Origin: Gamsiella multidivaricata
Lineage: Eukaryota > Mortierellomycota > Mortierellomycetes > Mortierellales > Mortierellaceae
NCBI RefSeq assembly: GCF_025024155.1
Contig: NW_026251746.1
Location: forward strand, 1-64,000
Length of the DNA stretch: 64,000 nucleotides
Reading direction: 5' to 3'
Positions 58,342-64,000 of this stretch are shown here, one piece after another. Both the position numbers and the translations under genes were made by a program. Under the pieces are notes generated by a model. It did no database searches and was not told where the DNA came from. It saw only the letters and a program-made list of their open reading frames with translations. Position 1 is the first letter of the stretch, and every line of letters begins with the position of its first letter.

Positions 58342-60311
58342 ATGATGTCAAGGTCATCGGCGGAGGGACTGACAGCAAACATGCCTCGGAGACCGCTATT
58401 TAAACTGGATATGGAATACGACTATGATAATCAGCGACAGCAGGACACATCCTCAATAACAGCATCGAGTGGGGTTCCGATAATAGCAACGGGAGGACTC
58501 TCCTCTATCGCGCCGTCGAAAAATAATAATCAGACGACAGCGCTGCAGACGAATGGGCATGCCTCGAAATCGACGTCTTCGCTTTTATCCAATACAACGA
58601 AGGCGATGACAATAGCCACATCTACGACTTCTTCCCCAGCATCAAGTAATACCGCAAAGGAGACAAAACCAACAACAACAGCAGCCGTCCCCCCGAGTTC
58701 AATACCAGGGATCTTTAGCAAACTGATCAACAGCGTCGGCTCAGGGAATCCCATCGGTGGAAGTCGACATGCAAAGCTGGGAGGAATGATGCCTCCTTCC
58801 TCTGTAGCAGCTCATGTTGTCGGTCTTGGTGGTGTAGTCGGTGGCTCAAAAACAAACCCTGGAGGCAATGCCAGCAATAATACGATCGACAGCAGCAACA
58901 CGAATGCAAATGACAACACTTCATCGAGCCGAAAGATGCTCCCACCTGTCGGTGGCTCGCTGCGTCACAACCCTTATGGTCGATCGTTAGTGTTGTCAGG
59001 ATCAGGACGGCAACCTAGAACATCGTCCAACAACAACGATACAGCGCAAATGTTCCAAATTGGGTACGGATAGATCGGACATTATTTCCGACTCGAAAAA
59101 TACTCGACTGCCTATTGACAATATTCTAACTGTCTATCGTATATAAAATCAATAGGCGTGCCCTGACGCCTCGAGAATGGTGTCTGGACGACTTTGAGCT
59201 CGCACGACCCTTGGGCAAAGGACAGTTTGGTCGCGTATATCTGATGCGGGAGCGGCAGTCTGGATTTGTGGTCGCCATGAAGGTGATGCTGAAATCGGAG
59301 CTGCTGAAGGCAAACATGGAACATCAACTTCGTCGTGAGATTGATATTCAGTCAAACCTCAAGTACGTGTCGACAACGTAGTAGAACTTGATTATCTACA
59401 TACAGACGCCTATATGCGGCTTTGGCGTCCGATATACTGATAGTTTCTGTGATATGCGTTCACTCTCATAGACACAAACATATTCTGCGTCTGGATACGT
59501 TCTTTCACGACAAGACACGGGTGTGCCTTGTACTAGAGTATGCGCCGCAAGGAGAGCTCTACAAGAAACTGAAGAAAATGACAAAGTTCCCAGAGTGGCA
59601 GGCATCCAAGGTAATGTCCAGTAGATGGCGACGGGGTGCGCAAATCTGGAGTACGGCTGTGCTCGACAACGAGACTGACATTGGATCCGACTTTGTATCC
59701 GGCAGTACATCTACGAATTAGCAACGGCTCTTGCATACCTTCATCGCAAGCATGTAATCCATCGCGATATTAAGCCGGAGAATCTGTTGCTTGGCACCCA
59801 TGGCGAACTTAAGATTTCCGACTTTGGTTGGTCTGTACATGCGCCATCATCTCGACGATCGACCTTCTGTGGAACTCTGGACTATTTGGCGCCGGAGATG
59901 GTGGAAGGTCGCGACCATTCCAATCAGGTGGATCTCTGGTCTCTGGGTGTTTTGTGCTACGAGTTCCTGGTAGGACGACCACCATTTGAAGTACTAGACG
60001 GGGGCCGGACTTCGACCTATTTGAAGATTGTCAAGGTGGACCTGTATATCCCTGAGTCTGTCAGCAATGAAGCCAAGGATTTGATACTCAAGGTAAAAGC
60101 GCAGCGGCATGGGTGTGGACTCACTGGACTTTTCTAAAAGGCGCTATTGCTGCTGTTGTACGATCTAACGTGTATTATTTATATTTAATAACAGCTACTG
60201 CGATACAGACCGGATCAGCGTCTGGCCCTTGACCGTGTACTGCTTCATCCATGGATCACTCGACATAATGGTACTCGCAGCAGCAGCAGCAGCAGCAGCC
60301 GAGGCTTTTAG
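58342..60311 (+). CDS. IPL1/ark1: Aurora-type serine/threonine protein kinase
   Basis: Five exons: 58342-59063, 59156-59362, 59472-59610, 59706-60092 and 60195-60311. Joins in phases 2, 2, 0 and 0 give 523 residues. The first 240 residues are Ser/Thr/Asn-rich and probably disordered. The kinase domain follows: GKGQFGRVY glycine loop, catalytic Lys K283 (VAMK), HRDIKPEN with D377, DFG at 395-397, and the activation segment [16 protein letters not shown] with the likely autophosphorylated T409. The RRxTxCGTLDYLxPEM sequence and [21 protein letters not shown] are diagnostic of Aurora kinases. These act with INCENP/survivin-type partners to correct kinetochore attachment and drive cytokinesis. 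A short Ser-rich tail ends the protein. Two adjacent ATGs begin the frame. Confidence 0.95.
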
Positions 60312-60652
60312 AAGCGATTCAGCCAGGCTACGTTGTTAACCATATCCGGCATCGAATAAAAAGGACTCTTGGCACAATTATGACCGCGGCAGTTTTAGGC
60401 CATGATGAACAGGGCGGTCTCATTCATTTGCCCATTACTTCATTCCCTTTTTCAGGTTTCTTCATTCCAGCTCGCACTCGACGTCAATTCCTTCTCTTTC
60501 TCCTTCCCTTTCCTATTCTTTCTCCTGTGATACACACCATCAATACCGCTGCCACTCTCGCTTCCCTTATTTTTTTTTCTTATTTTTTTTTATTTCTGGT
60601 TCTCGCGCCGCTTCAGCAAGCTGGATCTGGTTAACCATACATATTCCTTGCC
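60312..60652. other. Intergenic region Aurora kinase / ADP1-like transporter
   Basis: No gene. C/T- and T-rich leader-like sequence fills about 60480-60600 ahead of the next start. Confidence 0.5.
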
Positions 60653-63600
60653 ATGCGAGACTTCAGCAAACCTGCCAGGGCACTTTTTGCCCTCGCAATA
60701 ACCATGTTATGGTTCGCTGCCCTCTTTGCGCCTTTTGCCCATGCCTATGTAGACAACGTGCAGGATGAACCCCTATCGGATTCATCACTCCTCGCCTTGG
60801 ATACACTCCCCAGCAGAGGCGGCAGCAGTAGCGGAGATGCAATTTCCTTGGTACCAGGCGCCATGTTCATGTCCTCACCCATGTCGCCCGCAAACCCATT
60901 CTTGGCATCGATCATCGCAGGAGCAGACCCTCGCCGGCCCGAGGATTGCCCACCCTGTTTCAACTGTCTTTTGGATGCATTTCCATGCTCACATTTCGCA
61001 CCCTGCAACAGATATGATGGTCGATGCAACTGTCCTCCTGGATTTGCGGGTGATAATTGTTCTGTGCCAGGTAACGAAAGAGGACCCACGGTCATTGTTC
61101 TAGACATACTACGCGCTCGATCCCCCTAACAGCCCTGCTCAGCTTCAACAAGAACAGTTCATGATGAGATCGAAGGAGATGCTTCGAGAACGCGGTGAAG
61201 GGGAGCGAGGAAAGGAGCCAGCCCCCCTGTTGCAAATTAAGATCATCATCTCTATCGTCATCCTGATCGCAACGCCCTCTCCTCCTATTAACCTCCTGAC
61301 CGAATTTAATATTACATGTGTATGATAGTCTGCGGTGCCCTTTCGGATGGCAAAGATCGACCCCAGCGCGAGAAGGACCAGAAATGTCAGTGCAAGGATG
61401 GATGGGCGGGCATTAACTGCAATGGTAATACTGAGGGACACATTGTGGATCAATAGGGCGTCGAGATATGAACACAGAAGGACAAGCATTTGTATTAATG
61501 CCGCAGCTATTTATCATGGATGTAGTCTGCACAGCCGATCATGTCTGCGATTCGCTTGTCCCTTCTGGCAAGAACGGAACCTGCTACGATGGTGGACTCA
61601 CAGTCTTTGAGAACTTTCAACAGTGCGACGTTACAAGTAAGAAAACAAAAATCTTGTTTTTTTGAGTTCAAGGAGTTGTTTGCCACCAATTTAGCGACTT
61701 TGTTATTTACCATAATTGCATGACGACCTCCTGCAGATCGAAAGATCCTAGATACACTGGGACCAGATCAACCTCCAGCCATCACTTTCTCTTGTAATCA
61801 ACAGAACAAGACCTGTGATTTTCAGTTCTGGGTTGACCAGGTCGAGTCCTTCTACTGCCACCTGGACGAATGCACATTTGGGCAAGACATCCAGTACGAC
61901 AAGACCGTGACAACCTACAAATGTCCCAAGATCAAATGCTCCTGTATCCCCGACCGCATGCTCTGTGGGAAAGACGGCAGTGTTAACATTGACGATTTTC
62001 TCGCAGAGGAAATTCAAGGGCCTGCGGATTTCGTCTGTGGTCAAGATCACAAGTGCACTTTCGAGGAACCGGCCATGAATGAATTGATCATGACCATGTT
62101 TGGCGATCCAGCTATTTATCTGAAGTGCAATGGCGGCGAGTGTTTGCATTATACGCAAGTCCCTGGGTTCGAGCGTCCGCCTCGTCCGGATTATACAATG
62201 GCGATCATTTTGTCGATTGGAGGCGTGTTTGCGTTCCTGGTCGGACTGGGGCTGGCGGTGTGGTACTTGGCCAAGAGATCAGGCTCCTCAGGACAAGGAT
62301 ATATTGCACTTCCGGATGATGAGGCAGCGAAATTAATGGCGGAACATATCCCTGCGACTTTGATGTTCAAGAAGATGAATTATTCTGTGAATGGCAAGGA
62401 CATACTGACGGATGTCAGCGGATTGGTCAAGCCAGGCCAGGTGATGGCGATCATGGGTGCTAGTGGTGCGGGCAAGACCAGCTTGCTAGACATTTTGGCC
62501 AGGAGAAATAAGTACGGGACGATTCAGGGTCAGATCTATGTGAATGGGCGGATCGTCTCTGATCAGGAATACAAACATGTCGTTGGGTAAGTACGAAATG
62601 TTCATGATCCTGTTGCTCACAGCGAAGGGTCAATAAGAGATGGTTTTAGCAAATACTGTTTGCCATCTACTTCATATATAGTTACGTCGATCAAGAAGAC
62701 ACGCTCATGCCGACGCTGACCGTATATGAGACGATCCTTTACTCTGCACTGCTCCGCCTGCCTCGCGATATGTCCTACGATGCCAAGCGCTACCGCGTGA
62801 TGGAGACCATGTCTGAGCTGGGCATTCTTGATATCAAGGATATGCGTATCGGGGCGAGCGGACGGCGTTCCATTTCGGGTGGAGAAAAGCGTCGCGTCTC
62901 CATTGCCTGTGAACTCGTCACATCGCCGTCAATCCTCTTCTTGGACGAGCCCACCTCCGGCCTGGACTCATACAATGCCTATAATGTTGTCGAGTGTCTT
63001 GTCAATCTGGCCAGGAACTATAACCGTACAGTGATTTGTACGATCCACCAGCCACGGAGCAATATCTTTGCACTTTTTGATCACTTGGTTTTAATGGCGA
63101 AGGGACAGCTCGTTTACTCTGGTGAGACCAGGCTTTTGAATGAACATCTCAGGAAGCTGGGACATCACTGTCCAGAGGGATATAACATGGCGGACTACAT
63201 GCTAGACCTGACCATGTACACCGGAAAATTGAGCACCAGCAGAAGTGACTCTGCAGTTGGAGGAGGGCTAGAGGGATATACTCAACGATACGGCTCGCCT
63301 TCAGCAGATGCAGCGGTACCAGGCACCACAAGCTCGATTTCTCCAGCTGTCGGATCCGATGGACTGCCGCTCATCGCACGGGAACTCAGTATGGCTGACG
63401 ATACCCGCCATTGGGAAAGTGAATTGGCGTCCCGTGAACACGAGAATCCCAGAGCTGCCGTCGGGGCGGTAGAAAATACCTCTATTGGCATCGATCCTCC
63501 GTCCACATCAAGAGATGCCGAGAGTGCCCGACTCACCGCAGTGGAAGAGGCGGTTGCGAAGGCACATCTGGACTCGCTCGTGGAAGGATTCAGAGAGAGC

Positions 63601-64000
63601 GCGATCTTGGCGGAGGTGGAGCAAGGTATCGACACGGCCGTACAGGCAGCTTCAGTCTCGAACAGTGACAGTGACAGCAACGGAAGAACCACGCCAGTTC
63701 CTCAGCAGCAACAGGCACAACTACCAGGCATCTCTGAGAAGGCTGTCGCGACATATCGCCGCGCATCTTGGTGGAGTCAGTTCAAGATTTTGGCAGACAG
63801 GACGTTGAAGAACATTTATCGCGATCCCATGTTGATGCTCTCGCACTATGTGGTGTCGATCTTTCTGGGACTTCTCTGCGGTGCACTCTTTTATAAGGTG
63901 ACAAACGACATCCCAGGATTTCAGAATCGAATGGGCGTGTTCTTTTTCATGTGCGCTCTGTTCGGATTCTCTTGCTTGTCGATCTTACCATCGTTTGCAC
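60653..64000 (+). CDS. ADP1: ADP1-like ABCG transporter, 3' end outside window
   Basis: Exons 60653-61070, 61329-61424, 61457-61636, 61737-62586 and 62682 to the edge, joined in phases 1, 1, 1 and 2; over 950 residues are visible. A signal peptide ([19 protein letters not shown]) leads into a Cys-rich, EGF-like luminal region ([24 protein letters not shown]). After a membrane segment at about 386-409 comes an ABC domain: Walker [10 protein letters not shown] at 472, [10 protein letters not shown] and [13 protein letters not shown]. The transmembrane domain begins near the edge ([20 protein letters not shown]). EGF-like modules ahead of an ABCG half-transporter are the hallmark of yeast Adp1. 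A Ser/Ala/Glu-rich insert of roughly 170 residues separates the ABC domain from the membrane part. Substrate unknown. Confidence 0.9.

Overview
The window is nuclear DNA of an early-diverging filamentous fungus, most likely of the Mortierella type (Mucoromycota). I infer this from intron-rich genes with short introns (GTAAGT/GTAGGG donors, CAG/TAG acceptors), pyrimidine-rich tracts just ahead of many start codons, many A/T homopolymers and microsatellites, Gln/Ser-rich proteins, and the gene set (AIG1-type GTPase, ADP1-like and MRP-like ABC transporters, mitoferrin, piggyBac). No rRNA, tRNA or CRISPR was found. Exon joins were worked out by hand from splice sites, codon phase and protein-family continuity, so exact ends are predictions.

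Left part (0-31 kb): a large RING/TRAF-type zinc-finger protein (minus); the mitochondrial twin-CX9C protein Mix17/CHCHD2; a Gln/Asn-rich protein of unknown role; a five-exon AIG1-type GTPase ending in a possible CaaX box; a DUF229/sulfatase-like membrane protein; mitoferrin, preceded by a 2.1 kb intergenic region with five copies of ATCTGATAA, the site type bound by fungal iron-responsive GATA repressors; eIF3f; a doubtful gene near 24-25 kb; ribosomal protein uL2 (RPL2) with a 17-bp exon; and an M28 metallopeptidase with a His-rich insert.

Middle part (30-48 kb, minus strand): a 1,964-residue SH3-RA scaffold-like protein, a DUF1295 membrane reductase-like protein, and a 1,646-residue ABCC/MRP transporter.

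Accessory part (49-56 kb): a minus-strand locus coding for an XPG/FEN1-like nuclease that runs, in compatible splice phases, into a Myb/SANT-like segment ended by an in-frame TGA, with likely coding sequence beyond it. Next to it lies an uninterrupted piggyBac-family transposon with two-part inverted ends. This is the most unusual part of the window.

Right part (56-64 kb, plus strand): the fungal complex I 21-kDa subunit, an Aurora kinase, and an ADP1-like ABCG transporter cut by the window edge. Most genes are housekeeping. The links with clear functional meaning are the iron-regulatory sites upstream of mitoferrin and the nuclease/SANT plus piggyBac cluster.
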